From: Zea mays
Lineage: Eukaryota > Streptophyta > Magnoliopsida > Poales > Poaceae
Assembly: GCF_902167145.1 (NCBI RefSeq)
Contig: NC_050098.1
Coordinates: forward strand, 17,566,501-17,630,500
DNA length: 64,000 bases
Reading direction: 5' to 3'
Positions 9,554-20,398 of the stretch are shown piece after piece. The notes beneath the pieces were generated by a model that saw only the letters and a program-made list of their open reading frames with translations, made no database searches and was not told the DNA's origin. Position numbers and translations under genes: made by a program. Within the stretch, counting starts at the first letter, position 1. Each line of letters starts with the position of its first letter.

Positions 9554-11027
9554 TGAAAGCATCTAGGCCCCTGGTTGGTTTTAGTGATTAATGACAACAT
9601 AATATTATATGTGACTAACGTGTGTTTTGCAGAGACAAATGGTAAGTTAGGTCGCATGACAGGTAGAAGTACTACAACGGAGAAAACAATTCCGGAGATA
9701 AGAACTCGAAGCGACGGCTAAAACGACGAAACAAAAGGTGAAGGTCTACGGAGTCCGAGTGTCAAGGAGATGTGGACACTCGCGATTTAGTTAGGTCTTT
9801 TATTCTCTTTTAGCCGTACTATAAAGAGGGGTTGTCGATGAGTAGTTTGACCAAGAGAGTTCTAGTGTAGTGTTGGTGCACAATCACACTCATATACAGT
9901 GCTAGGTGTCACTCTAGAACTCACTCACAAGTTAGAACGAAAACCGATTTGAAAATCAGTTGAAAAACAAGAAGTACGGTTTCTGTCCCTGGGGGCACCG
10001 GACTGTCCGGTGCACCCTCTACCAAATGGGACCAGGCTGGTCCGAGGAAGAAGCTTCCTCCATAGAAAACCCGAGAGCGCCTGTTTCAGAGTTGAATTTT
10101 AGTGGCGCACCGGACATCGCACCGGACTGTCCGGTGTGCACCGGACAGTGACTGTTCACTGTCCGGTGTGCCATGAGTCCAACAGCTAGCTGTCAGAACT
10201 AGCCGTTGGAAACGACCGTTGGCGCACTGGTGGCGCACCGTTGGCGCACCGGTGGCGCACCGGACTGTCCGGTGCGCCATTGCGCAGTGAGATGCCTGTA
10301 ACGGCTAGTTGGTGGGTGAGGGCTATTTATACCCCCTCCACCCACCATATTCAATGTCTTGCACTCCACATTTATTCCAGCACATTGCTAGAGCATTGCA
10401 AGCACCAAAAGCCTTGTGAGGAGATTAGAGAATCTTAATCCGCGTTTGTTCCTCATTAGCACTAGCGAGAGCCACCTAGAGCACACACCACTTGCATTAG
10501 GCTTCTCTTGGTCAAGCGAATGTCTATGACTTGTTACTCTTGGTGATCGGCATCACCTAGACGGCTTGGTGGCGTTGGGAGCTCGGTGATCACCGTGAAG
10601 ATCTTGTTGGTGACCCGACTCAAGTTTGTAAGCGGTCTCGAGGGATCCACCGCGCCGGAGTGGCAAAGGATCATCTCGTAGTGAGCACTTGGTTCTTGCG
10701 AGGACCAAGGGGGAGCGATACCCTTGCGCGGGTGCTCCAACGAGGACTAGTGGAGAGTGCCGACTCTTCGATACCTCGGGAAAAATTGGAGGAGTCTTCT
10801 AAACCTTGCTTTACATTCCGCACTTAATTCAAGCACTTTACATTGTGTATTTGTTTAGCAAGTATTTGAAGTATTGTCTTAGCATTGTTGCATTTCTAGT
10901 ATTATATTCTTAGTGCTAGTTGTTGGGGTGAAGTTGGGCTCTTGCTTAGCTCTTGCTTAGGTTTTAATTAGTGTTGATTTTTAGAAAAGCCCAATTCACC
11001 CCCCTCTTGGGCATCGTGATCCTTTCA
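9554..11027 (+). repeat. 3' LTR of element A (1474 bp)
   Basis: The LTR begins TGAAAG and ends CTTTCA, a 6-bp terminal inverted repeat, directly after the purine tract. It holds three perfect 17-base palindromes (9996-10012, 10120-10136, 10258-10274) plus half sites. A TATA-like TATTTATA at 10324-10331 probably sets the transcription start near 10355. The end matches the CACCCCCCTCTTGGGC pattern typical of Sirevirus LTR 3' ends. The partner 5' LTR is outside the window, so it cannot be dated here. Confidence 0.9.
9996..10274. promoter_or_regulatory. Palindrome cluster upstream of the LTR TATA box
   Basis: Three copies of CACCGGACTGTCCGGTG lie at 9996, 10120 and 10258, with additional half sites (e.g. 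10138-10166). The cluster ends 50 bp upstream of TATTTATA. Equivalent clusters occur at 11804-12158, 17294-17742, 18956-19338, 28330-28604 and 51556-51995, so this is a shared design of these LTRs. Two-fold symmetry fits a dimeric DNA-binding factor; no factor is identified. Confidence 0.7.
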
Positions 11028-11564
11028 CACTGCACTCCGATGAGAGGGTAACTTATTCCAAGTCCATCTCATGTACTCTTATTGCCTTTGTATTCTTGTT
11101 GAAGATTTTGATGAGGCAATGGGGTTCGAGGGCCAAGATTGATCCCGTTTTGGTGCTTGATGCCAAAGGGGGAGAAAATAAAGGCCAAAGCAATAAATGG
11201 ATCAGCTACCACTTGTGAAATTTTGAAAATAGTAGAATAGAGCTTTTGGTTTGTCAAAACTCTTTTATTGTCTCTTTTGTCAAAAGTTGGCCTCTTGTGG
11301 GGAGAAGTGTTGATTATGAAAAAAAGGGGAGTTTTTGAAATTCTTGATCAATTGGAATACCTCTCTTTATGTCTCTACAAGTGAATTTGACCTAGAGATA
11401 GGAAATTGAGTTTGATTTGCAAAAACAAACCAAGTGGTGGCAAAGAGTGATCCATATATGCCAAAATTGATTCAAAACAACTTTGGGTTTTCATTTGCAT
11501 TGATATTGCACTTGTTCTAGTTACTTTATGTTATGTTGGCATAAATCACCAAAAAGGGAGAGAT
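11028..11564 (+). other. 3' internal remnant of element B with purine tract
   Basis: The sequence closely parallels 16508-17052, including 'cactgcactccgatgagag' and 'gatcccgttttggtgcttga'. It is noncoding and ends in AAAAAGGGAGAGA at 11551-11563, the purine tract before the LTR. It begins exactly where element A ends. Confidence 0.85.
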
Positions 11565-12823
11565 TGAAAGGGAAATGTGCCCTTGGGCCATTTCTAAGTA
11601 TTTTGGTGATTGAGTGCCAACACAAGTGCTTTTGTGTTAATCTATGCAAAGTGGTGGACAAAGTGCAAATCATGTCAAAAGGTATGTTTCTAGACTTAGT
11701 ACATTGTTTTATGGACTAATGTATTGTCTCTAAGTGCTGGAAACAGGAAGAATCAAGTTAGAGAAGAGATGGCTTTGTTCAGCCAAAGTCTGCACGGCCT
11801 GGGTGCACCGGACAGTGTCCGGTGGTGCACCGGACAGTGTCCGGTGAGCCAGGCTGACTCTGGCGAACTTGCTGCTCTCGGGACTTCGACGGCGGCGTAC
11901 GGCTAAAATTCACCGGACTGTCCGGTGGTGCACCGGACTGTTTGGTGAGCCAACGGTCGACCGGGACAACGGTCGACCGCGCAATCTGCGCGGGACACGT
12001 GGCCGAGCCAACGGCTAGAAGGAGGCACCGGACTGTCCGGTGTGCACCGGACAGTGTCCGGTGCGCCAACGGCTCTCAAACCCCAACGGTCGGCTCCGCC
12101 AAATAAGGAAGGATATCCACACCGGACAGTGTCCGGTGGTGCACCGGACTGTCCGGTGCGCCAGGCGACAGAAGGCAAGATCAGCCTTCCTGGAATGCTC
12201 TCAACGGCTCCTAGCTGCCTTGGGGCTATAAAAGGGACCCCTAGGCGCATGGAGGAGCACATCAAGCATACTCAAAGCATTCCTAAGCACCGAGACTTCG
12301 ATTCCACGCATTTGTTTCTTCGTGATAGCATCTAGAGCTCTAGTTGAGTTGTGAACTCGTCGGGTTGTGTTGCGAGCTCTTGTTGCGACTTGTGTGCGTG
12401 TTGACATTCTGATTTTGAGTCTTGTGTGCGTTGCTCATCCCTCCCTTACTTCGTGCTTCTTTGTGAACTTCAAGTGTAAGGGCGAGAGGCTCCAAGTTGT
12501 GGAGATTCCTCGCAAACGGGATATAGTAAAGCAAGCAAAACACTGTGGTATTCAAGTGGGTCTTTGGACCGCTTGAGAGGGGTTGATTGCAACCCTCGTC
12601 CGTTGGGACGCCACAACGTGGAGTAGGCAAGCGTTGGTCTTGGCCGAACCACGGGATAAACCACTGTGCCATCTCTGTGATTGATCTCTTGTGGTTATTG
12701 TGTTTTGTTGAGACTCCTCTCTAGCCACTTGGCATTATTGTGCTAACGCCTAATCAAGTTTTTTGGTGGCTTAAGTTTAAGTTTCACAGGATCACCTATT
12801 CACCCCCCCTCTAGGTGCTCTCA
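11565..12823 (+). repeat. First LTR of element B (1259 bp)
   Basis: It starts TGAAAGGGAAATGTGCCC and ends GGTGCTCTCA. Palindromes and half sites of the CACCGGACWGTCCGGTG type occupy 11804-12158, followed by a TATA box CTATAAAA at 12226-12233. No primer binding site follows; the sequence jumps straight into the gag frame at 12824. Confidence 0.88.
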
Positions 12824-13068
12824 GAAATGTCATTCATAATATGCCTAGGAGAAATGTTGCTAATGTTCCTAGGAAAACTAATGAACCTTCTACAATTTAT
12901 CATGCTTGCAATGCTTCCTTTGCTATTTGTAGAAAGGATAGAAAGGTGATTGCTAGGAAATTAGGGGCAAAATGCAAGGGAGATAAAACTTTTATTTGGG
13001 TCCCTAAGGATATTGTCACTAACCTTGTAGGACCCAACAAGAGTTGGGTACCTAAGACCCAAGCCTAA
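12824..13068 (+). pseudogene. gag: 3' fragment of gag, element B
   Basis: The reading frame is already open at the LTR boundary and continues from the codons before ATG 12841 to TAA 13066-13068. The translated tail (KDIVTNLVGPNKSWVPKTQA) matches the C-terminal gag tails of elements C and D (VWVPK...). The N-terminal domain, zinc knuckle, PBS and leader are missing, so only about the last 80 codons remain. Confidence 0.8.
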
Positions 13069-13075
13069 ATTTGCC

Positions 13076-16000
13076 TTGCAGGTTTATGCATCCGGGGGAT
13101 CAAGCTGGATTATCGACAGCGGATGCACAAACCACATGACGGGGGAGAAGAAGATGTTCACCTCCTACGTCAAGAACAAAGATTCCCAAGACTCAATCAT
13201 ATTCGGTGACGGGAATCAAGGCAAGGTGAAAGGGTTAGGAAAAATAGTTATTTCATCCGAGCACTCCATTAGTCGCTTGGATATAACTTGTTGTCTGTGA
13301 GTCAGCTTTGTAATATGGGATATAACTGCTTATTCACTAATGTAGATGTGTCTGTCTTTAGAAGGAGTGATGGTTCATTAGCTTTTAAGGGTGTATTAGA
13401 CGGCAAACTCTACTTAGTTGATTTTGCAAAAGAGGAGGCCGGTCTAGATGCATGCTTAATTGCTAAGACTAGCATGGGCTGGTTGTGGCATCGCCGCTTA
13501 GCACATGTGGGGATGAAGAACCTTCACAAACTTCTAAAGGGAGAACACGTGATAGGTCTAACAAATGTGCATTTCGAAAAAGATAGACCTTGTGCAGCTT
13601 GTCAAGCAGGCAAACAAGTGGGAAGCTCTCATCACACCAAAAATGTGATGACCACATCAAGACCTTTGGAGTTGCTTCATATGGACCTCTTCGGACCCGT
13701 CGCCTATCTAAGTATAGGAGGAAGTAAGTATGGTCTTGTTATAGTTGATGATTTTCCCGCTTCACTTGGGTATTCTTCTTGCAGGATAAATCTGAAACCC
13801 AAGGGACCCTCAAGCGCTTCCTAAGGAGAGCTCAAAATGAGTTTGAGCTCAAGGTGAAGAAGATAAGGAGCGACAACGGGTCCAAGTTCAAGAACCTTCA
13901 AGTGGAGGAGTACCTTGAGGAGGAAGGGATCAAGCACGAGTTCTCCGCTCCCTACACACCACAGCAAAACAGTGTGGTAGAGAGGAAGAATAGGACGCTC
14001 ATTGACATGGCAAGGACAATGCTTGGAGAATTCAAGACGCCCGAGCGATTTTGGTCGGAAATCGTGAACACGACCTGTCACGCCATAAACCAGGTGTACC
14101 TTCATCGCCTCCTCAAGAAGACTTCGTATGAGCTTCTAACCGGTAACAAACCCAATGTGTCTTACTTTCGTGTATTTGGGAGCAAATGTTATATTCTAGT
14201 AAAGAAAGGTAGAAATTCTAAGTTTGCTCCCAAAGCTGTAGAAGGGTTTTTGTTAGGTTATGACTCAAATACAAAGGCATATAGGGTCTTCAATAAATCA
14301 TCGGGTTTGGTTGAAGTCTCTAGCGACGTTGTATTTGATGAGACTAATAGCTCTCCAAGAGAGCAAGTTGTTGATCTTGATGATGTAGATGAAGAAGACG
14401 TTCCAACGGACACGATTCGTACCATGGCGATTGGAGACGTGCGACCACAGGAACAAAAGGAGCAAGATCAACCCTCCTCCTCAACAATGGTGCATCCCCC
14501 AACTCAAGATGATGAATAGGTTCATCAAGAGGAGGCGTGTGATCAAAGGGGAGCACAAGATGATCATGTGATGGAGGAAGAAGCACAACAGGCACCTCCA
14601 ACCCAAGTTCGAGCGACGATTCAAAGAAATCATCCCGTCGACCAAATTTTGGGTGACATTAGCAAGGGAGTAACTACTCGTTCTAGGTTAGTTAATTTTT
14701 GTGAGCATTACTCCTTTGTCTCTTCTATTGAGCCTTTCAGGGTAGAAGAGGCCTTGCTAGATCCGGACTGGGTGTTGGCCATGCAAGAGGAGCTCAACAA
14801 TTTCAAGAGAAATGAAGTTTGGACACTGGTGCCTCGTCCCAAGCAAAATGTTGTGGGAACCAAGTGGGTGTTCCGCAACAAACAAGACGAGCACGTGGTG
14901 GTGACAAGGAACAAGGCTCGACTTATGGCAAAAGGTTATGCCCAAGTCGCAGGTTTGGACTTTGAGAAGACTTTCGCTCCTATGGCTAGACTAGAGTCTA
15001 TTCGTATTTTGCTAGCATATGCCGCTCCACCATTCTTTCAGGTTGTTCCAAATGGATGTGAAGAGCGCTTTCCTCAACGGGCCAATCAAGGAGGAAGTGT
15101 ACATGGAGCAACCCCCTGGCTTCGAGGATGAACGGTACCCCGACCACGTATGTAAGCTCTCTAAGGCGCTCTATGGACTTAAGCAAGCCCCAAGAGCATG
15201 GTATGAATGCCTTAGAGACTTTTTAATTGCTAATGCTTTCAAGGTTGGGAAAGCCGATCCGACTTTATTCACTAAGACTTGTGATGGTGATTTATTTGTG
15301 TGCCAAATTTATGTCGATGACATAATATTTGGTTCTACTAACCAAAAGTCTTGTGAAGAGTTTAGCAGGGTGATGACTCAAAAGTCTGAGATGTCGATGA
15401 TGGGCGAGTTGAACTACTTTCTTGGGTTCCAAGTGAAACAACTCAAGGACGGCACCTTCATCTCCCAAACGAAGTACACGCAAGACTTGCTAAAGCGGTT
15501 TGGGATGAAGGACGCCAAGCTCGCAAAGACTCCGATGGGAACTGACGGACACGTCGACCTCAACAAAGGAGGTAAGTCCGTTGATCAAAAAGCATACCGG
15601 TCCATGATAGGTTCTTTGCTTTATTTATGCGCTAGTAGACTGGATATTATGCTTAGTGTATGCATGTGTGCTAGATTTCAATCTGATCCAAGGGAGTGTC
15701 ACTTAGTGGCCATGAAGCGAATTCTTAGATATTTAGTCGCTACGCCTTGCTTCGGGATCTGGTATCCAAAGGGGTCTACCTTTGACTTAATTGGATATTC
15801 AGACTCCGATTATGCTGGATGTAAGGTCGATAGGAAGAGTACATCAGGGACGTGCCAATTCTTAGGAAGGTCCCTGGTGTCATGGAGTTCTAAGAAACAA
15901 ACTTCTGTTGCCCTATCCACCGCTGAGGCCGAGTATGTTGCCGCAGGACAGTGTTGCGCGCAACTACTTTGGATGAGGCAAACCCTCCAGGACTTTGGCT

Positions 16001-16262
16001 ACAATCTGAGCAAAGTCCCACTCCTATGTGACAATGAGAGTGCTATCCGCATAGCGGACAATCCTGTTGAGCACAACCGCACAAAGCACATTGACATCCG
16101 GCATCACTTTTTGAGAGACCACTAGCAAAAGGGAGATATCGAAGTGTTTTATATTAGCACCGAGAACCAGGTAGCCGATATCTTTACAAGCCTTTAGATG
16201 AGAAGACCTTTTGCAGGCTGCATAGTGAGCTAAATGTCTTAGATTCGCGGAACTTGGATTGA
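13076..16262 (+). pseudogene. pol: Pol of element B with frameshifts and stops
   Basis: The protease DSG (WIIDSGCTNHMTG) lies near 13110. The integrase zinc motif (WHRRLAHVGM, CAACQAGK) lies at 13488-13610, with MDLFGP near 13681, RSDN near 13869 and VVERKN near 13975. The RT YVDD is near 15310, and RNase H ([20 protein letters not shown]) lies at 15795-15950. Frame changes occur near 13290, 13790 and 15040. In-frame stops occur at 14517-14519 and at 16123-16125 (just after FLRDH), with further damage in the ADIFT tail. The copy cannot make a full polyprotein. Domain order is standard copia. Confidence 0.85.
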
Positions 16263-17052
16263 TTTATAGCATATATGTGTTTATGCCTTTGATCATGTTC
16301 CTTTATGCATTCTGTTGTTTATTTATGGTGCTCAAGTTGTACTCATGATCCCCGGACCTCACAAGTCCATTGGCAAGTGATGCACTTATTTAGGGGGAGG
16401 CATGCTACAACTTGACCCTTTGAGACTAACTATGTGCTTGAGTTTGCTTGATTTAGTCTCAAAGGTGGATTGAAAGGGAAAGGTGGACTTGGACCATGCA
16501 AGACTTCCACTGCACTCCGATGAGAGGGTAACTCATTCCAAGTTCGTCTTCATGCTCTTATTGCCTTTTTACTCTTAATTGAAGATTTTGGTGAGGCAAT
16601 GGGGTTCTGGGGCCACGATTGATCCCGTTTTGGTGCTTGATGCCAAAGGGGGAGAAAATAAGGCCAAAGCAATAAATGGATCAGCTACCACTTCAGAATT
16701 TTGAGAAAATAGTAGAATAGAGCTTTTGGTTTGTCAAAACTCTATTGTTGTCTCTTTTGTCAAAAGTTGGCCTCTTGTGGGGAGAATAGTTGATTATGGG
16801 AAAAACGGGGGAGTTTTTGAAATCTTTGATCAATTTCTCTTGGAACAACTCTCTTTATGTCTCAACAAGTGTGTTTGACTTAGAGATAGGAAATTGAGGT
16901 TGATTTGCAAAAACAAAACCAAGTGGTGGCAAAGAATGATCCAAATATGCCAAATTTGAATCAAACCAAATTTATGTTCTCATTTGCATTGATGTTGCAC
17001 TTCTTTAGTTACTTTTTGTTGTGTTGGCATAAATCACCAAAAAAGGGGAGAT
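16263..17052 (+). other. 3' internal noncoding region and polypurine tract, element B
   Basis: This has no coding frame. It contains TTTAGGGGGAGG near 16390, CAAAGGGGGAGA near 16645 and the LTR-adjacent AAAAAGGGGAGA ending at 17051. It supplies the uninterrupted version of the site into which element A inserted upstream (16503-16516). Confidence 0.8.
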
Positions 17053-18410
17053 TGAAAGGGAAATGTGCCCTTGGGCCATTTCTAAGTATTTTGGTGATTG
17101 AGTGCCAACACAAGTGCTTAAGTATTAATCTATGCCAATTGATGGACAAAGTGCAAATCAAGAGTAAAGGTATGTTTCTAAGACTTAGTACATTGTTTTG
17201 GAGACTAATGTATTGTGTCTAAGTGCTAGAAACAGGAAAAGACCAATTTGGAAAAGACTTGGCTAAGCAGCCAAGACTCTGCGCAGTCTGGGTGCACCGG
17301 ATTGTCCGGTGGTGCATCGGACAGTGTCCGGTGCGCCAGGCTAGCGACTGTCAACTGGATGCTCTCGGGAAGCGATCAACGGCGTACGGCTATAAATCAC
17401 CGGACTGTCCGGTGGTGCACCGGACTGTCCGGTGAGCCATTCACAGGCGAAGTCGTCGCTCTCGGGAAGCGATTAACGGTGTACGGCTATAAATCACCGG
17501 ACTGTCCGGTGGTGCACCGGATTGTCCGGTGAGCCAATGGTCGGCCGGGCCAATGGTCGGCCACGTAATCCGCGCGCGACGCGTGGCCGAGCCAACGGTC
17601 AGAAGGGGGCACCGGACTGTCCGGTGTGCACCGGACAGTGTCTGGTGCGCCAACGGCTCTGGATCTTCAACGGTTGGCTGCGCCACAGAAGGAAAGAAAT
17701 CCGCACCGGACAGTGTCCGGTGGTGCACCGGACTGTCCGGTGCGCCAGGCGACAGAAGGCAAGAATTGCCTTCCTGGAATGCTCTCAACGGCTCCTAGCT
17801 GCCTTGGGGCTATAAAAGGGACCCCTAGGCGCATGGAGGAGTAGACCAAGCATTCTCTAAGCATTCCTGAGCACCAAGACTTCAATTCCGCGCATTCGAT
17901 TCTTTGTGATAGCAACTAGAGCTCCATTTGAGTAGAGAACTCTTTGAGTTGTGTAGAGAGCTCGTGTTGTGACTTGTGTGCGTGTGTTGCTCTGATTTTG
18001 TGTCTTGTGTGCGTTACTCATCCCATCCTTACTTCCGTGCTTCTTTGTGAACATCTTTGTAAGGGCGAGAGGCTCCAAGTTGTGGAGATTCCTCGCAAGC
18101 GGGATATAGTAAAGTGAAAGCAAAACACCATGGTATTCAAGTGGGTCTTTGGACCGCTTGAGAGGGGTTGAGTGCAACCCTCGTCCGTTGGGACGCCACA
18201 ACAGGGAGTAGGCAAGTATTGGACTTGGCCAAACCACGGGATAAACCACTGTGCCATCTCTGTGTTGATCTCTTTGTGGTTATTGTGTTTTGCTAAGACT
18301 CCTCTCTAGCCACTTGGCCTTATTGTGCTAACTCCTAATCAAGTTTTTGTGGCACTAAGTTTCAAGTTTTACAGGATCACCTATTCACCCCCCCCCTCTA
18401 GGTGCTCTCA
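17053..18410 (+). repeat. Second (3') LTR of element B (1358 bp) with internal tandem duplication
   Basis: It begins and ends like the first LTR (TGAAAGGG...GCTCTCA) but is 99 bp longer. The excess is explained by two copies of a 97-bp unit, 17361-17457 and 17458-17554, each starting GCTCTCGGGAAGCGAT. The unit contains palindrome half sites, so the duplication raises the dyad count. The TATA box TATAAAA is at 17811-17817. The last base abuts the broken LTR of element C. Confidence 0.88.
17361..17554 (+). repeat. 97-bp tandem duplication inside LTR
   Basis: Two adjacent near-identical units (17361-17457, 17458-17554) differ at a few bases, e.g. ATCAACGGCG versus ATTAACGGTG. The duplication is absent from the sister LTR, so it arose after insertion or was present only in one parent. 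Confidence 0.85.
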
Positions 18411-19530
18411 GGGTTAGCGTTAGAATTAAAGTCAAGTCCGAAAGAGAGGGAAAACAAATCAACCAAGAAATAAAGCAAGTGAACACAATGATTTGTTTTA
18501 CCGAGGTTCGGTTCTAAAGAACCTAGTCCCCATTGAGGTGGTCACAATGATCGGGTCTCTTTCAACCCTTTCCCTCTCTCAAACGGTCACTTAGACCGAG
18601 TGAGCTTTCTCCTTAATCAAACGGGTCACTTAGACCCCGCAAGGACCACCACACACTTAGGTCTCTTGCTTTGATTACAAGTCACTTGGGAACAAGAATG
18701 AGGAAGGAAGAAAGCGATCCAAGCAACAAGAGCGCAAATGAACACGAAAACACACTCTCTCAAGTCACTAGGTGATTGGAATGAATTTGGGACTTGGAGA
18801 GGCTTTGATCTTTTGAATTGTGCCTAAGAGTGAATGCACTAGCTCTTGTATTGAATGAGAACTTCAGAAAACTTGGATGCTTGGAGTTGTGCTGGTTGGG
18901 GGGTATTTATAGCGCTCAACCACCAAGGTAGTCGTTGGGAGGCTGCTGGCGATGGGCGCACCGGACAGTCCGGTGCGCCACCGGATAGGCACTGTAGGCT
19001 GTCCGGTGCGCCGCCACGTCACCCAACCGTTAGGGTTTAGGAGCAGTCGACCGTTGGAGGCTTTGTCCTCATGCGGCACTGGACAGTCCGGTGCCACACC
19101 GGACAGGTCATGTTCACTGTCCGGTGCGCCTCTGACTCTGCGCTCTGACTCCGCACGCACTGTTCTTCACTGTTCATCCGTGTCAGTGGCTTTTGCAGTC
19201 GACCGTTACGCTGGATAGCCGTTGCTCCGCTGGTGCACCGGACAATCCGGTGAATTATAGCGGAGTGCGCCCGAAGAAACCCGAGAGTGGCTAGTTTGAC
19301 TCTGTACGGTCCTGGTGCACCGGACAGTCCGGTGCGCCAGACCACAGCACACTTGGTTTCTTTTGCTCCTTTGAATTGGATCCCTAACTTGAATATTCAT
19401 TGGTTTATGTTGAACCTTTATGCATCTGTAGAACATGTATTCTAGAGCAAACTAGTTAGTCCATTTGTTTGTGTTGGACACTCAACACCAAAACTAATTA
19501 TGGGAAAAGGTCAATCCTATTTCCCTTTCA
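18411..19530 (-). repeat. 3' LTR of element C, truncated by element B
   Basis: On the plus strand it reads from GGGTTAGCGTTAGAATTAAAG to CCCTTTCA. The related solo LTR at 27714 has about 76 extra bases before GGGTTAGCG, so that part is missing here. Palindromes lie at 18956-19338, and the reverse-complemented TATA box is near 18904-18911 (TATTTATA). Confidence 0.88.
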
Positions 19531-20398
19531 ATCTCCCCCTTTTTGGTGATTGATGCCAACACAAACCAAAGCAAATATATAAAGTGCAGAAATGAACTAG
19601 TTTGCATATGGTAAGTGCATAGGTTACTTGGAATTAAACCAATTGAAAGTCTTATTGCATATGAATAAGAGTGAATGGATTGCTTTCTTTTTTTATTAAC
19701 ATTTTGGACCACATTTGCACCACTTGTTTTGTTTTTGCAAATCCTTTTGGAAAATCTTTTCAAAATATTTTTGATAATAGTCAAAGGTATATGAATAAGA
19801 TTGTAAGAAGCATTTTCAAGATTTGAAATTTCTCCCCCTGTTTCAAATGCTTTTCCTTTGACTAAATAAAAACTCTCCCTGAATGAAATTCTCCTCCTAG
19901 CTTTCAAGAGGGTTTTTAAATGGATACCAATTTGAAATCATATTTTCATAAGCATAGATACCGATTGATATCAATTGAAAAACAAACATTTGTGAAAACC
20001 AATTAAATCTTCATTTCGAAAATTTTGAAATGGTGGTGCGGTCCTTTTGCTTTGGGCTTAATATTTTCTCCCCCTTTGGCATTAATCGCCAAAAACGGAG
20101 AACGTTGGAGCCCTTTTTGTATTTTTCTCCCCAATGATAACAGAAATATGAGTGAAAGATTATACCAATTAGAGAGATAGCGGAATACCGGCAAAGGGTA
20201 AGTAATACCGATGGAGTTGAGTGGAAGTGTTGTCTTTGCCGAATACTTCATTTCCCTTTCAATCTACGACTTAGTATAGAAATACACTTGAAAACACATT
20301 AGTCGTAGCCTTGGCACAATAAGAATAAGAAATATGAATATGTACCAAACGAAAGAGATATGATCCAAGGTATATAAATGAGCTATGTGTGCAATGTT
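19531..20398 (-). other. 3' internal noncoding region of element C
   Basis: This has no coding frame. The LTR-adjacent tract ATCTCCCCCTTTTT (19531-19544) is the purine tract on the minus strand. Further C-runs (near 19834, 20071) are additional tracts. AT-rich otherwise. Confidence 0.75.

Larger units (their letters stand above)
1..11027 (+). mobile_element. Sirevirus-type Ty1/copia retrotransposon A, 5' end outside window
   Basis: The order is gag, protease, integrase, RT, RNase H, a spacer, a post-pol reading frame, a purine tract and a 3' LTR. Integrase before RT defines Ty1/copia. The long gag with two zinc knuckles, the post-pol gene and the LTR palindromes fit the Sirevirus genus. The 5' LTR, PBS and gag start lie left of the window. 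The 3' LTR ends TTTCA at 11027 and is followed by CACTG (11028-11032). The related undisrupted sequence near 16503-16516 reads ...gacttccactgcactcc, so A sits inside element B and CACTG is the likely 5-bp target duplication. Coding damage is limited: one stop in pol and three in the post-pol frame. The family name is not certain. Confidence 0.9.
11028..18410 (+). mobile_element. Sirevirus-type element B (Ji-like): remnant, LTR, deleted internal region, LTR
   Basis: The order is: 3' internal remnant with purine tract (11028-11564), LTR (11565-12823), internal region starting inside gag (12824-17052), LTR (17053-18410). The two internal 3' ends and the two LTRs are closely similar. The presence of an internal 3' end before the first LTR means this is not a simple single element; a tandem arrangement sharing one LTR is the simplest reading. 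Element A interrupts the first internal end at 11027/11028. On the right, B's LTR abuts an interrupted LTR of element C, so B landed in C. The 'Ji' name rests on remembered LTR start sequence and is unverified. Confidence 0.8.

Noticed and set aside
11779..12265. Frames with repeated 'HRTVRC/PDSPV' peptides in LTRs
   Set aside because: They are translations of the CACCGGAC palindromes in several frames, not proteins.
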